From: Hormiphora californensis
Lineage: Eukaryota; Ctenophora; Tentaculata; Cydippida; Pleurobrachiidae
Direction: 5' to 3'
NCBI GenBank assembly: GCA_020137815.1
Contig: CM035362.1
Location: 1,335,426-1,399,425, forward strand
DNA: 64,000 bases
The notes under the pieces were generated by a model. It ran no database searches and had not been told where the DNA came from. It worked only from the letters and a program-made list of their open reading frames with translations. This document shows positions 1 to 22,252 of the stretch, one piece after another (the first letter of the stretch is position 1; every line of letters starts with the position of its first letter). Position numbers and translations under genes: made by a program.

Positions 1-890
1 TAGTTGTATTAGTAGCACCATTGTTAGCAGCAACCAGCATGGTTGGGAGGAAGATCAAACGAAACAGTGATGTCATTGTTAATCTAGGTAAAACATGCAG
101 CTCGTTAAAACACACAATGATTGGTTCAACATGAAACATCAGTTTGTTTTGACAAAATGAAATGCTATACTAATATTCGTTAGGGCTCAAAACAGGTGAA
201 TGCAGATACTCTTGATTTTGGGAAAACATACGTATCCAAATCGGCGATCCGATACTTATTAGCTGCCTAATTTTGAAAGTTAGGTGTGCCGAATTAAGGA
301 TTGTGTGGGATTTCAGAGTGGAGCCTACAAAATAATTGGAAAACAAAACAGAGCGGTCATATGCCGATGATACCCAGATCTGTGGGAAAGAAAGAGCAAG
401 TGTGTGGCCATTCTTCAATAATGTTTGCTATTGTCCCTCTTGAAAACACATCTAACTCCTTATAATAGCCACGCGATATAATACAAAGCACAAGAGAGGT
501 GGAAGTGATACAATAGCGCCTGCACGCAATAAAGACTTCATGATATAGGAGGTGTGGAGTTAGAAATAGTTGGTTATATATCATCCATCTCAGTGAGATG
601 ATCCCACCTAATTAATTATTCATTGACAGATCTCTCTAAGCTACAGGGCATCATGTTTTGTACCTAGCAATTGTGATTTCTCTTACGGTTAACTACCAGA
701 CACCCCTCCTTTATAGACCCCGCTGTACACAAGGAACTATGTACATGTTTCTAATGTTTCGTTTAGTAGTTGGGATCCTGTAAAGTGCTCGATACAGGGT
801 GGAGAGCCAAACTAGAAGATGAAACAATTGTAGGTTTTCCCGAAAAACCTTGTTTTACTTAAAAACTAATGACAATTATTATTAACCTTT
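1..890. other. No recognisable gene; upstream flank or intron of the RMDN-family gene
   Basis: I see no conserved coding segment here. Because the first RMDN exon I can place (898) opens directly after a 3' splice signal and has no start codon, its 5' exon or exons must lie here unrecognised, or left of the window. Confidence 0.4.
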
Positions 891-897
891 GTTTCAG

Positions 898-2901
<2,004 letters not shown>

Positions 2902-3530
2902 TATGCTCAGCTCATTTACCCTTAGATATGACGATTGGACGGCAGATAGAGGGATACCGCCTGCCCATATTTTGGCAAAACACAAGAAGCTCATACTATT
3001 TGGACACCCCTGGAGAGAGGATATTGCATAACCACAGCAAATACTAGAATATCATGAGAAGATGGGGAGTTTGATTCTGGCGTGAAGCGGGCGTGGAAGG
3101 AGGATTATTCATTCTCTGAATTTGAAAAGAGAGATGTTGGTTAATTGAACAATTCTTAACTTTTCTGATAGCATCAGTGAAACAGATGATAGTGAGACCA
3201 TTCAACTCCAAGTCCAAGCCCCTGCCATTTTGTACTAAGAGTTGCACATTAAGTTATTCTGTAGTACAGTAAATGTTTTCTAGTTAAGAAAGACTAATTA
3301 TAGTCGTCTTGATGACTATTTATGTCGTGTGTGGGCTGCGTCTGTCGAATAACCCGCTTTCATGGGATCGGGTTAACTTTGCGTATCGCACGGAATATGA
3401 AAGTATACTCTGCATTAAGACGCGCAGCGTTATCAGTTAGTGCGCGCGCGCGAAAGATTTTCTAGTTTCTGTCGCTCCAAAAAATTCAAGATTTTTCATG
3501 ATTTTGCAATAAGGAACCAGCGTTAAAAAT
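2902..3530. other. 3' flank of the RMDN-family gene; nothing else seen
   Basis: Probable 3' UTR followed by sequence with no conserved ORF. I found no convincing AATAAA signal close to the stop codon. Confidence 0.4.
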
Positions 3531-3535
3531 TAAAA

Positions 3536-3645
3536 TCTGGGTGTTTTGGGAGTGCTGACAAACGGTTTTTTAGGGTTAGGGCTAAAGTAGGGTTGGAGTT
3601 AGGGTTGGGGTTAGGCCTTGACATTCCCTACCAGTTATGAGAAGG
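3536..3645. repeat. Dispersed repeat with telomere-like TTAGGG variants (copy 1)
   Basis: The sequence runs from AAATCTGGGTGTTTTGGGAG through several TTAGGG/TTGGGG variants to GACATTCCCTACCAG. The same elements in the same order occur in inverted orientation at 20768-20890, so this is one dispersed repeat and not a telomere. Confidence 0.75.
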
Positions 3646-3795
3646 CCGCTATAGACGCGGTGTTAGTTTTAACGATAATCTCGGTGTTCTTTAAGTATAT
3701 CTTTAAGTTCTAGTTTAAACGAGTAGTGAACTAGCATATTTAACGCATGATAGCGGGATATAAATATTCGATATTATTATTATTATTATTATAAA

Positions 3796-4429
3796 CTAGT
3801 AAGCCCGCTCGCCCTACGGGCGAATGTCGGGGATGGTCAATGGTCATACAGTAAACTAAGCAAATAGTGTAGTATCATTTGAAATTTTTAAAATCAGTAA
3901 ATTTATCAGGTAAATTAACCACAGCGATTCTTTCGACAGAAAAACCACGGGTCCTCTTTTGCCAGGTCCTGAAGTATTTTATGAAGGAGCACATTTGTAA
4001 AATACTTTCACGTATTACTGCCATTTCTTATTAGTGCCATTGATACTCTGTTATTACGTGTGTTGACAACATTTTTTGAATAATAATCACCTCTTTTGTA
4101 GGATTCTATCACGTAGTCTATAGGCGTCAGCGCCAGTTTGGGACATATGGCTCCTCCAAACTCGCTGGCGATTGTGTTGAAGTTGAGTAGTCATGTTCAC
4201 GAAACGTGGTGAACAGGGGGTGAACAGATCAAATCGAGCAAACGATCAATCACACAACCGGCAGAGAGATGAATCAAGGATGCACGTGCAGTTTAAGGCT
4301 CAAGCTGGCAGGTTGCCAGGGTCCCTCTAGGGACAACACGTGCAAAAGGCCATTTCCAGGAATTTTGTGCCATATTTGGTAAAAAAACCATCACCCATCA
4401 TTTCCCTATTTGCTTTAATAATAGTATGA
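3796..4429 (-). mobile_element. Non-autonomous Helitron-like element, copy 1
   Basis: Read on the minus strand the element begins TCATACTATTATTAAAGC after an A. It ends with a GC-rich hairpin (CGCCCGTAGGGCG), about ten bases, then CTAG before a T. These are the defining Helitron features: 5' TC, 3' hairpin plus CTRR, and insertion between A and T with no target duplication. Two relatives lie at 24408-24990 and 43022-43629. All three share both ends and paired copies of a palindrome around CACGTG near the 5' end, while their interiors differ. No Rep/helicase ORF is present, so movement would need enzymes supplied from elsewhere. Confidence 0.8.
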
Positions 4430-4435
4430 TTTTGA

Positions 4436-4568
4436 ATCAGCCAAAATGGTTGAGTGGTTTGGCGGTTAGAGCCATTTTAGTGAATCAACTTTTTTGCAGC
4501 GCACGCCGCACACCTGTAAACAGGCCTCCAAACAGTGTTTGGAACACCCAGATCGTAACGGCGCCCAT
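4436..4568 (+). repeat. Fragment of the same repeat as 20640-20765 (retroelement-associated)
   Basis: The segment GCCAAAATGGTTGAGTG through CAGATCGTAACGGCGCCC is closely matched, inverted, at 20640-20765. There it is continuous with the reverse-transcriptase ORF. Here it is cut off at position 4569 by the inserted element at 4570. Confidence 0.75.
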
Positions 4569-4569
4569 A

Positions 4570-4916
4570 AAGTTCAAGAGCCTCCAAGAGCGCCAAAGAG
4601 CGCACCCTATCCAAGAGAGACCAAAATCAAGAGCGCACCACAATCAAGAGAGACCAAAATCAAGAGCGCACCACAATCAAGAGAGACCAAATCAAGAGCA
4701 CACCACAATCAAGAGAGACCAAATCAAGAGCGCACCTCATCCAAGAGAGCTCCCTATCCAGAAGATACCAGATGTGGTGCACTCTTGAATTTGGTCTCTC
4801 TTGATTGTGGTGCACTCTTGATTTGGTCTCTCTTGATTGTGGTGTGCTCCTGATTTTGGTCTCTCTTGATTTTGGTCTCTCTTGATTGTGGTGCGCTCTT
4901 GGAGGCTCTTGAACTT
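4570..4916. mobile_element. TA-flanked inverted-repeat element with tandem repeats in its arms
   Basis: The terminal inverted repeats begin AAGTTCAAGAGCCTCCAAGA and are flanked by TA on both sides (4568-4569 and 4917-4918), the target duplication typical of Tc1/mariner-type elements. Each arm is made of tandem units of about 33 bases (CAAGAGAGACCAAA then AGAGCGCACCACAAT), with a short unique centre near 4755-4770. The empty-site sequence at 20640-20655 shows the same flank without the insertion. No transposase is encoded. Confidence 0.75.
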
Positions 4917-4979
4917 TATTATGGTTCCTTATTAAGGATCCAAAAGTCATCTTTTGATCCTTCTGAGAAGTGAGATGAC

Positions 4980-6225
4980 TCCTATCGCAGGGGCGAAGCA
5001 GGGTCATGACTATTGGGATGGTTGACGTACTTTGAAACTGGGGAATCTAGAGGTCCAAGATACAAAGATGTGACGTGAAATGGAGCTACTAATTCTAAAT
5101 AGGAACGTTCGACTGACTGTTTTTATGAAGGAGTCATACTTTATCCCAATTCATTCTCATTTTGATCTTTGTCTACTGATGATTGGTGCCTCCTCGTGGG
5201 GCACCATGAAACATGTGTATAGACCTTAAAAACTGCTGTTGTTTTTAATTTGTATAAACTGCTCGCCGGCTAACCCCGTGCTAGAGCTCTCTGTTGATCT
5301 CGGACCAAGGGACAGGATATCTATCTTGTCATCAATCTACTAAACTCGCTATAATGCAATGCTCCCTCAATTTATTTGTGGTTGAGCTCTCTTGTGGATC
5401 TGAGGACACGTACGACGTCTGGTTTTGAGGAACAATGATCAAAATGGAATACAGATTACACACTCCAAGAAAGGGAAATGGTTGACGTACTTTGAAACTG
5501 GGGAATCTAGAGGTCCAAGATACAAAGATGTGACGTGAAATGGAGCTACTAATTCTAAATAGGAACGTTCGACTGACTGTTTTTATGAAGGAGTCATACT
5601 TTATCCCAATTCATTCTCATTTTGATCTTTGTCTACTGATGATTGGTGCCTCCTCGTGGGGCACCATGAAACATGTGTATAGACCTTAAAAACTGCTGTT
5701 GTTTTTAATTTGTCTATTGGGATAGACTGAAATTGCTCAATCTTATGTCCCTTCAGCGTCGGAGACAGCGCTACATTCTGATTCATGTGTGGAAGACGAT
5801 TCATGGTTTTGTACCTAACTCTGCCAACCTAGTATTTCAACAGCACGCTAGACTGGGTATGCGGATAGTCCCACCACCTTACCCCTATAGAGCAGAAACG
5901 AAACGAGCTAATCAATTTCACTGCTCATTTGGTCCAAGAGCAGCTCATTTATGGAACACTCTACCAGCTGCTGTCAATTCTTGTGTGAGCTTGAATCAGT
6001 TCAAATCTTCATTGGGCAATTACTTGACAGGATTTCACGATCGTCCTCCAGTCAGAGGGTACCCGCCACTTCCAAATGACCTTTCGCCTCAATGTGCTGT
6101 GCTGTGCTGATGAGTGTGAGTGTGAAGGGATAGTTTTTCAACTTAATTTTATTTAGGTGGACCCATTCAGGGAAGGCCTGTTTCTTTATAAATAAAACTT
6201 TAATTGTAAACTTGTAAACTTGTAA
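4980..6225 (+). pseudogene. 3' end of a non-LTR (LINE) retrotransposon ORF2 and tail, interrupted
   Basis: The 3' part (5733-6109) encodes MSLQRRRQRYILIHVWKTIH and a C-terminal FGPRAAHLWNTLP block, typical of the region after the reverse transcriptase of jockey/CR1-type LINEs. Reading across the LTR-like element at 5019-5713, the codons HDYWD before it continue as RLKLLNL after it. They align with LDYWQRLEALDL of the second LINE fragment near 22.8 kb. After the stop there is a short 3' UTR ending in ACTTGTAA repeats. The RT catalytic domain is absent, so this is a 5'-truncated dead copy. Confidence 0.8.
5019..5713. mobile_element. Small LTR-like element (TRIM-like) inserted in a LINE
   Basis: Two seemingly identical 235-bp direct repeats (5019-5253 and 5479-5713) flank 225 bp of non-coding sequence. 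A purine tract (AAGAAAGGGAAA) sits at the start of the right repeat, as a polypurine tract would. The element is bracketed by a 9-bp duplication, CTATTGGGA, at 5010-5018 and 5714-5722. Removing one copy plus the element restores the LINE reading frame. The repeats start TGG but end TTTGT rather than CA, and 9 bp is long for an LTR element, so the class is uncertain. Confidence 0.7.
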
Positions 6226-6420
6226 GCTAGGCTGGGTCCAGGTGGGCGATAAACGGGATTAAAATCGAAAAACTAGCTAAAAAGTTGGAAAATGAAGTTA
6301 TTTTGATAAGAATTTGCCGAAAAAAAATCGACTTTAGCCCCGGACTCCAATAGCCCTGCTCTGCCATATCTCAAATATCAACTATCCTACCTTATTTAAT
6401 TAAAGTACATCATTCTAGTG

Positions 6421-16226
<9,806 letters not shown>

Positions 16227-16239
16227 ACACGTACACTTT

Positions 16240-16965
16240 CTATGAGCTTCTCATTTCCCTCCTGTGTTCCAAGATAATGCCCAAAGATTGTTTGTGAGTG
16301 CTTGTTTGTGTCTGCCCCGTCCGGCCTACCGAATACTGCTTCAAAGTGAACGTGTCAAGACTGAATGTATTACTGTGATTGAGCGAATGAACAATGAGGA
16401 ACAGTGATTGTGAAACATTTTCACTTTTTGTTAATTTATTCAAATCGTAAAAACCGTTTTTCAATTTTAATAATTAGTGAAACCAACACAATTTTAGCAT
16501 AAATAAACATACATCAGTACATCCGAACTCTCTCGGAAAACGTTTATTAATGTGTATAAACAGCAGGAGGGTATCATGAAATTACGGCCGGGAGGGGGAA
16601 TGGCAAATTATATTTGTTTGTTGGAGTGGATAGGAGTCACTCGGTGAGATTTTATTAGCACACATACGACTTGAAATACTTAGTAAATGTTCGTCCTTTC
16701 TCTCTCATCTCATAAAACTCAATTGCAATACAGTCCCATTCTCCAGCTAACTTAATGGTGCCATGTAGAGGCTGGGATGTTTTGTTTCTTGAAATAGCAG
16801 GATGAGATCAAGCAAATAGGATTCCAAGGACAAAACCTGCCGTAAAACTACCTGCAGATTGTAGGAAAATGTACAATTAGATATTATCAGTACAGTATCG
16901 ATTCAGAAACATTCGGGCAGGAGACCGGCGGGGTAGGGAGCTGGGAGGTTGACTAATCGAAATTG
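16240..16965. other. Intergenic, TSC1 3' flank
   Basis: Probable TSC1 3' UTR and spacer between the convergent TSC1 and FUN14 genes. AATAAA-like A/T-rich sequence is present (AATAAACATAC near 16501), but no polyadenylation site can be assigned. Confidence 0.4.
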
Positions 16966-16968
16966 TTG

Positions 16969-17166
<198 letters not shown>

Positions 17167-17207
17167 ATTCCATCCCATTGGCAGATTTAGAAACATTGTT
17201 CAAGACT

Positions 17208-19252
17208 TCATACAACAATATTGTTAACTTCACCTGATGTAGCGGCATTGTGTTTCAGGTGATCGTATACTCTTCTTGCTGTAGCTACCACTTTCCCCTC
17301 ATTTTCTAGTACCAGTGTATCTTCATTTATAGCAATCTCAGATATCTCGTCTGTTAAATCTGATATTGTTTCTTTGATGAACTTTACTGAAGAATGGGGT
17401 GGGAAGAATGCGGATGAGCGCAAGTAGCAGAGATAATTCAGGTGGGGAAAGGAGTTTAAGTGGGTGTGAGAGAACAAAGTTGAAGTGGGTTCGGCTGTAT
17501 TGTTTTGAAAATTGAATTTTATATCTTCACTGGAAAACTAGACAATCAGAATGCCTGTCAGCCACTGCTAAAGTCCGTTTCAAGCGACTTGACCCGTAAT
17601 TCTTGGAATTTGGCGCATTGCCGTGTGTTTACAAAGGGGAAATCCTGAATTTCCAGGAATCTCAGGTCAAGTCGTTTGAAACGCACTTTAGTCTGGCGCT
17701 TTTCGTTTACACTGCTTAGCCTATCTTTATACCTGTTTTTCTGTACAACTATAAGTTTAAACATAGGCATTGTCACACATTTAGTGTACACAGAAAGAAC
17801 AATCTAAATTCGTCTCATTTTCGCACAAGGCCAAAAATAGTTTTTCTTACCTTCCTTCATGTCTTCAATCTTATCATTAACCTTCTTCCAATTAACCTTG
17901 ATGTACCCAGCCTTAGAGGCACCCTAAACAGATAGGTGATTAGTCAGTGGCCGGGTCACTCTCCAGTCGAGTTTTCCCGATAAAATCCCGTGGGGAAATT
18001 GAGATTGAATGCGCGCGTAGTTCTCATCTCTGCTTGTTTCGCGCGACCAATGTATCGACCGACACTTCGCGCGTTACTGACATGTCTACATAGAGAGACT
18101 AGTTATTTCTGGAATCGTTGCCGATGAATCGTGATTCGCGACACAGGCAAATCAGCAATGCAACAGGGCGAGGTTTGTATGTGTGGTCGATCTTCTAGAT
18201 AAACAGATATTTGTCTCCTTTCGCTTTCTTTTCAAACGAAGTTCAAATTGTTTCAACAAATAAGACCAGTAAAATAAGATCTACAGATAATTATAGGTAA
18301 AGAACTAAGAAGTCCAATATATAATAATTGTTTTCCTAACCTGAATCGCAATGTAACCAACAACAGCAGTTGCAGCAGCGTATTTACTGACTTTCTTAAA
18401 AAGATATCCAGAGCAGCTGAAAGATGTCGATTAGAAACTGGAATAACTGGAGAGAGTCGGGAACACTCGGAGCCCATTTATCGTATCTGAGTAAGTATGT
18501 GACATCCGAGATTGTGGATAACTAAAAGCAATCTGTGAATCCTTATTAATTAATTTCCGGTATGGTGTCAGTATGTTTCATGCCCTAGATGAACTAAGGT
18601 AGAGTGAGAGGGAACGTGTAAGATTGGAACGTGAGAATTATTCTATGGGAAAACTACATGCTATCTAATAAGTCATATTACAGGTCAGAAGGCACGGCCA
18701 ACCAACTATTATGACTGTGATAAACTGATATGTATGTAAAGTCGGATTTTTGGAAACTGTCGCCCCCCCCTGGGTGGCGTGTGAGTTTTTATTTGTGCGT
18801 CGGAAACTTGTTTTCGCTCTCACGCCTTTGTTTCTTGACCAATTTCGTCAAACCAAAGTTTTACGGAATCACAAAATTATGCTCTTTCCGATGATATGCG
18901 GTTTTTTGCCGAAAAGTGAGAGCAAGTGGGGGCTGTCACGCGCAAATACGACGCCGCGCGTGAAAAGGGGTGCGACAGTTTAAAAAAATCCGACTTTACA
19001 TGCTCTTTCTCTCGTCTTATCTAATATACTGCATATTGCTTTAATCATTATAAGCTATAGCAATATGTTCAGCTCCTGTCAGTTCCTGGTTAAAATGCTC
19101 TGCGTAGTTCGAGCTACGGTCAGTTGTTTTTTCAATAGCGGTACCAGGTCTCAAATTTCTTAAAAAAAAATGGATGATCGTACTTACATTCCTGCTAGGG
19201 CTCCCATTCCTATTTCTTGTTGAGAGGGTGGTGGTGGTTGAAACACTTTCAT
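17208..19252 (-). CDS. FUNDC1: FUN14 domain-containing protein (FUNDC family)
   Basis: Four minus-strand exons join in frame (19188-19252, 18341-18416, 17851-17923, 17208-17386) to give 130 aa. The FUN14 core is clear: GALAGICSGYLFKKVSKYAA, a hydrophobic AAATAVVGYIAIQ helix, then GASKAGYIKVNWKKVNDKIE, which corresponds to [20 protein letters not shown] of human FUNDC1. Family members are mitochondrial outer-membrane proteins, and human FUNDC1 is a mitophagy receptor. This one starts MKVFQPPPPSQQ and has no YxxL LC3-interacting motif ahead of the domain. Its C-terminus (from VKFIKETISDLTDEISEIAI) is unlike the usual glycine-rich ending. Introns hold two miniature transposons. Confidence 0.8.
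17571..17688. mobile_element. 118-bp TA-flanked MITE
   Basis: Terminal inverted repeats begin AAGTCCGTTTCAAGCGACTT and CTAAAGTGCGTTTCAAACGA, flanked by TA. It lies in the last intron of the FUN14 gene. Confidence 0.65.
18739..18996 (+). mobile_element. TA-flanked MITE, AAGTCGG family, copy 1
   Basis: The 258-bp element begins AAGTCGGATTTTTGGAAACT, ends with the inverted copy, and is flanked by TA. A full-length copy in the opposite orientation is at 26643-26897, and a single end is at 20990-21025. No transposase; mariner-like by its TA target. Confidence 0.8.
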
Positions 19253-19291
19253 TGCTACCAGGGAGAGAAAGTGTGAATGTCGACGGAGAGA

Positions 19292-19292
<1 letters not shown>

Positions 19293-19357
<65 letters not shown>

Positions 19358-19394
19358 CGAGATTAGAGCAGCGAGACGAGAAGAGTAGAGAAGG

Positions 19395-19425
<31 letters not shown>

Positions 19426-19445
19426 TGTGAGAGAGAGATAGAGAT

Positions 19446-19488
<43 letters not shown>

Positions 19489-19590
19489 AAGAAGGAGAGA
19501 GAGATAGTGAGATAGAGAGAGAGAGAGAGAGAGAGAGAAGGAGCGAGAGAGAGAGAGAGAGATAGAGAGATAGAGAGAGAGGGAGAGATC
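19293..19590. repeat. (GA)n-rich low-complexity region
   Basis: GA tracts with GATA and GGAGA interruptions, 5' of the FUN14 gene. Confidence 0.9.
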
Positions 19591-19685
19591 TAAAACCACA
19601 AGATGAAATGAGTAGGAAATGATACGCCCAAATTTAAATGTTTGCTGTGTCGCCTGCCACTATACTGTTGCAGTATTGCAAAACA

Positions 19686-19770
19686 CAGTCGGACCCCGAT
19701 TTACCGGGATCCTCGGGAAAGCCATTTTGCCAGGTAAATCGGGGTGCCCGGTATATTGGGGTGACCTACT
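19686..19770. mobile_element. Degenerate CAGTCGGACCCCGATTTA element (pogo/Tigger-like MITE)
   Basis: Starts CAGTCGGACCCCGATTTAC and has a nearby inverted TAAATCGGGG. Better copies are at 39544-39715 and 47704-47771. Confidence 0.55.
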
Positions 19771-19794
19771 TTAGACCTAATTTTAACGCCAAAT

Positions 19795-19894
19795 NNNNNN
19801 NNNNNNNNNNNNNNNNNNNNNNNNNNNNNNNNNNNNNNNNNNNNNNNNNNNNNNNNNNNNNNNNNNNNNNNNNNNNNNNNNNNNNNNNNNNNNN
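19795..19894. other. Assembly gap (100 N)
   Basis: A run of exactly 100 N, the conventional length for a gap of unknown size. Confidence 0.99.
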
Positions 19895-19919
19895 TATCTT
19901 GTGATGGTTGTCATTTTTC

Positions 19920-20700
19920 ATAGACTCTGGAGGGTGCGAACATGTTAACCATAACCCAGGATGAGGCCCCCCTTTTCGGTGAGGTAGGTCCAGATTTCTG
20001 ATTTTCAGCTGGTGTCCATCATGTTTTTTTTTTTTTTGATTTCCTTTCCTCCTTCCTTCCCTCGATTTTCTTCTTCTAGGAATGATCGTTCTTTCTTTTG
20101 TTCGGTGGATTAGAATGTTTTTCTTGTTTTTTCTTTCTCTGCTCGCTCCTTTTGGGTGATTTTTAAATTTTCCTGTTGAGCTAGGACTGCAACAAGCAGC
20201 TCTTCAGTGATAAACTTTGAGAAACTATAGTCTGAGTCTGATGATATTTGAGGGTTGGTAAGGAGCCTCTGATGAATTTTCTCCGTAATAGTGCCTAGTT
20301 GATCAGAAATCCCTGGAGTGGTTCGCATGAGTTATTAATAGCTCCAGCATTTCGATAATCCGACGGTGAATGCAGCGTATTCAAGCTGAGGTTCGTTCGA
20401 GGCGATATCACAAATCTGATTAATTTCAATCTCCCATTTCGCAACTTCATTCCTCACAAACTCGGCCTGGCCTTTCTCCGTACCAATGTATAAACCCAGG
20501 TAGCGCTGGCCCTGAGAAGTGATGTTTACATCAAGGATCATGGATCGAGCAGCTTCTTCAAACTCTGGTTTCACAATCAGCCAGGATTTCCCTGGATTTG
20601 GAAGATATTTAGCCATAACCTTTCTACCTACCAACAGGTTTTTACGGGCGCCGTTACGATCTGGGTGTTTTTTGGCCTGTTTACAGGTGCGTGCTGCCAA
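19920..20700 (-). pseudogene. Reverse-transcriptase C-terminal fragment of a retroelement, frameshifted
   Basis: On the minus strand, KSWLIVKPEFEEAARSMILD, then QGQRYLGLYIGTEKGQAEFV, then LEYAAFTVGLSKCW match a widespread animal retroelement reverse transcriptase (pattern RYLGxxIG...YAAFTHGxxxxWxYLxRTxP). The expected LMRTTPGISDQL follows in another frame at 20328, so one frameshift lies near 20330-20340. Degenerate downstream sequence (EKGGLILGYG) reaches about 19930, next to the gap. I cannot assign the retroelement clade. Confidence 0.7.
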
Positions 20701-20767
20701 AAAAGTTGATTCACTAAAACGGCTCTAACCGCCAAAACACTCAACCGTTTTGGCTAATTCAAAGTTT

Positions 20768-20890
20768 ATCTGGTAGGGAATGTCAAGGTCTAACCCCAAC
20801 CCAAAACCCAACCCTAGCCCTAACCCTATTTTTTGCCCTAACCCTAATAAACCGTTTGTCAGCACTCACGAAACACCCAGATTTTGACGC
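20768..20890. repeat. Dispersed repeat with telomere-like CCCTAA variants (copy 2)
   Basis: Inverted copy of 3536-3645. CTGGTAGGGAATGTCAAGG is followed by several CCCTAA/CCCAAC units, then AAACGGTTTGTCAGCACTC and AACACCCAGATTTT. Confidence 0.75.
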
Positions 20891-21071
20891 TGGCCGGTTT
20901 TTACGGCTATATTTTCAAACGCAACCTGCAACCACATGGCCAATTAGAGTAAACTAAACGGTAACTGATAGAGAATCGATAGCCCTAAAGTCGGATTTTT
21001 TTGAAACTGTCGCACCCCTGAAATAACAAAATGTGTCATATCTCCGATTCCTGATAAGATAGCAAAATAGC

Positions 21072-21106
21072 AAAATAGCCAATGCGGACTCCGCATTGGC
21101 TATTTT
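21072..21106. repeat. Perfect short palindrome
   Basis: AAAATAGCCAATGCGGA meets its inverted copy around a single central base. It lies 50-80 bp after a lone AAGTCGG transposon end (20990-21025). Confidence 0.7.
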
Positions 21107-21246
21107 GACGTAGCGCGCCGATCAAACAAGAATTATTGCATTATGTATTCATAATGCGGTGTTTCCCTGCCACGAATGGGTGTAAAATTGATGACTAAGC
21201 TTCAAAACCGGATTTCCTGATGAATTTTTCACTCGGCTTATACGAT

Positions 21247-21336
21247 GTTGGTTGCTATGGTATCCAGGGTTGTTGCTATGGTAATCAAAGCAGTTGCTAT
21301 GACCAAGACAGTTGCTATGATAACCAAGGCAGTCAT
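21247..21336. repeat. Tandem GTTGCTATGGTAACC-like units
   Basis: Four degenerate copies spaced about 18-27 bp (GTTGCTATGGTATCC, GTTGCTATGGTAATC, GTTGCTATGACCAAG, GTTGCTATGATAACC). They resemble the X-box bound by RFX factors, but no ciliary gene is adjacent, so this may simply be a minisatellite. Confidence 0.5.
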
Positions 21337-21666
21337 GCTTAGGAGACCCTGGTTGGTTACCAAGTGCTTTAACTTTACTCTCGCTCATCTTAACTCGAGT
21401 CACTTGCAATTATTGTGTGATAGTAGTTTCATGATTGGAACACTTGCGACCATGTCATGGCACGGCTGTAGGGTACCCAAAGTGATTTGATGTGAAAGTA
21501 GGAAGTGATACGAGTGAATAATTGCGCACCACAATGCATGTTAATCATTTCCTTTGTTGCACCATCAAAGTGTGAGTTGAAAGTTTTATGAAGGAGCAGC
21601 CTTTGTTACTACGTGTAACGGTGGACAGACGGACGGACGGACATTTAGTTAACTACACAATCTGCT

Positions 21667-21763
21667 GATTTCTAAACCCTGAATGATCTTTTTAGCACGT
21701 GCGTGCTAAAAACATCATCCCGGGTGAATACCCTTCGGGCATTCACCCGGGCAGGGAAAAAAT
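21667..21763. repeat. Dispersed double-hairpin repeat, copy 2
   Basis: Same layout as 11490-11570: GATTTCTAAACCC, first hairpin TTTTTAGCAC / GTGCTAAAAA, second hairpin CCCGGGTGAAT / ATTCACCCGGG, then GCAGGGAAAAAAT. Confidence 0.65.
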
Positions 21764-22029
21764 ACTGCGACGGCAAAAAACCTGTGTGGCGCGCGGATTT
21801 CACTTAAAATCTCATTTGAAACATCAAATTTTTAGAAAAATTGAGTATTGACCCTTTTCCTTGGCATACGTTGCAGGCCCCTATAATATAATATATTGCG
21901 GGGGTGCGCGCATGAGGGGGCTGCAGCGCATTCCAACCCTTTTCCTTGAATTTTTTCTTTTTCTCTCCGTGATCCAAAGTAAAAATGCGGACGTGTCCGC
22001 ATCGTCCGCATGGCAGAGCCGCCCCTGCG

Positions 22030-22190
22030 CCCCGTGGGAAAGTTTTCGACCGTGGGAAAGTTTTCGAACCGTGGGAAAAGAGAGATATATACAAATACAA
22101 AAATAATTATTTTTTTAAAGTGTATGTATCTATATTTTCCCACGGTTCGAAAATTTTCCCACGGTCAAAAAGTTTCCCACGGGTGCCCTG
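22030..22190. repeat. Inverted repeat with tandem units (CCGTGGGAAAGTTTTCGA)
   Basis: Each arm carries two to three copies of an 18-bp unit. The arms are inverted around an A/T-rich centre (ATATATACAAATAC to GTATGTATCTATAT). No target duplication could be fixed. Confidence 0.65.
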
Positions 22191-22252
22191 AAGCCGAAGG
22201 AGTTATACAGTTGGCCTGCCCGTTTGGCTTCCGCCCAGTAAGGCCAAGGATA

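Noticed and set aside
3536-3645. Chromosome end or ancient telomere fusion
   Set aside because: The tract is short, degenerate and duplicated elsewhere with the same flanks, so it belongs to a dispersed repeat.
4426-5007. Overlapping ORFs with repeated AHHNQERPKS and SRETKIKSAPQ
   Set aside because: Translations of the tandem 33-mers in the inverted-repeat element.
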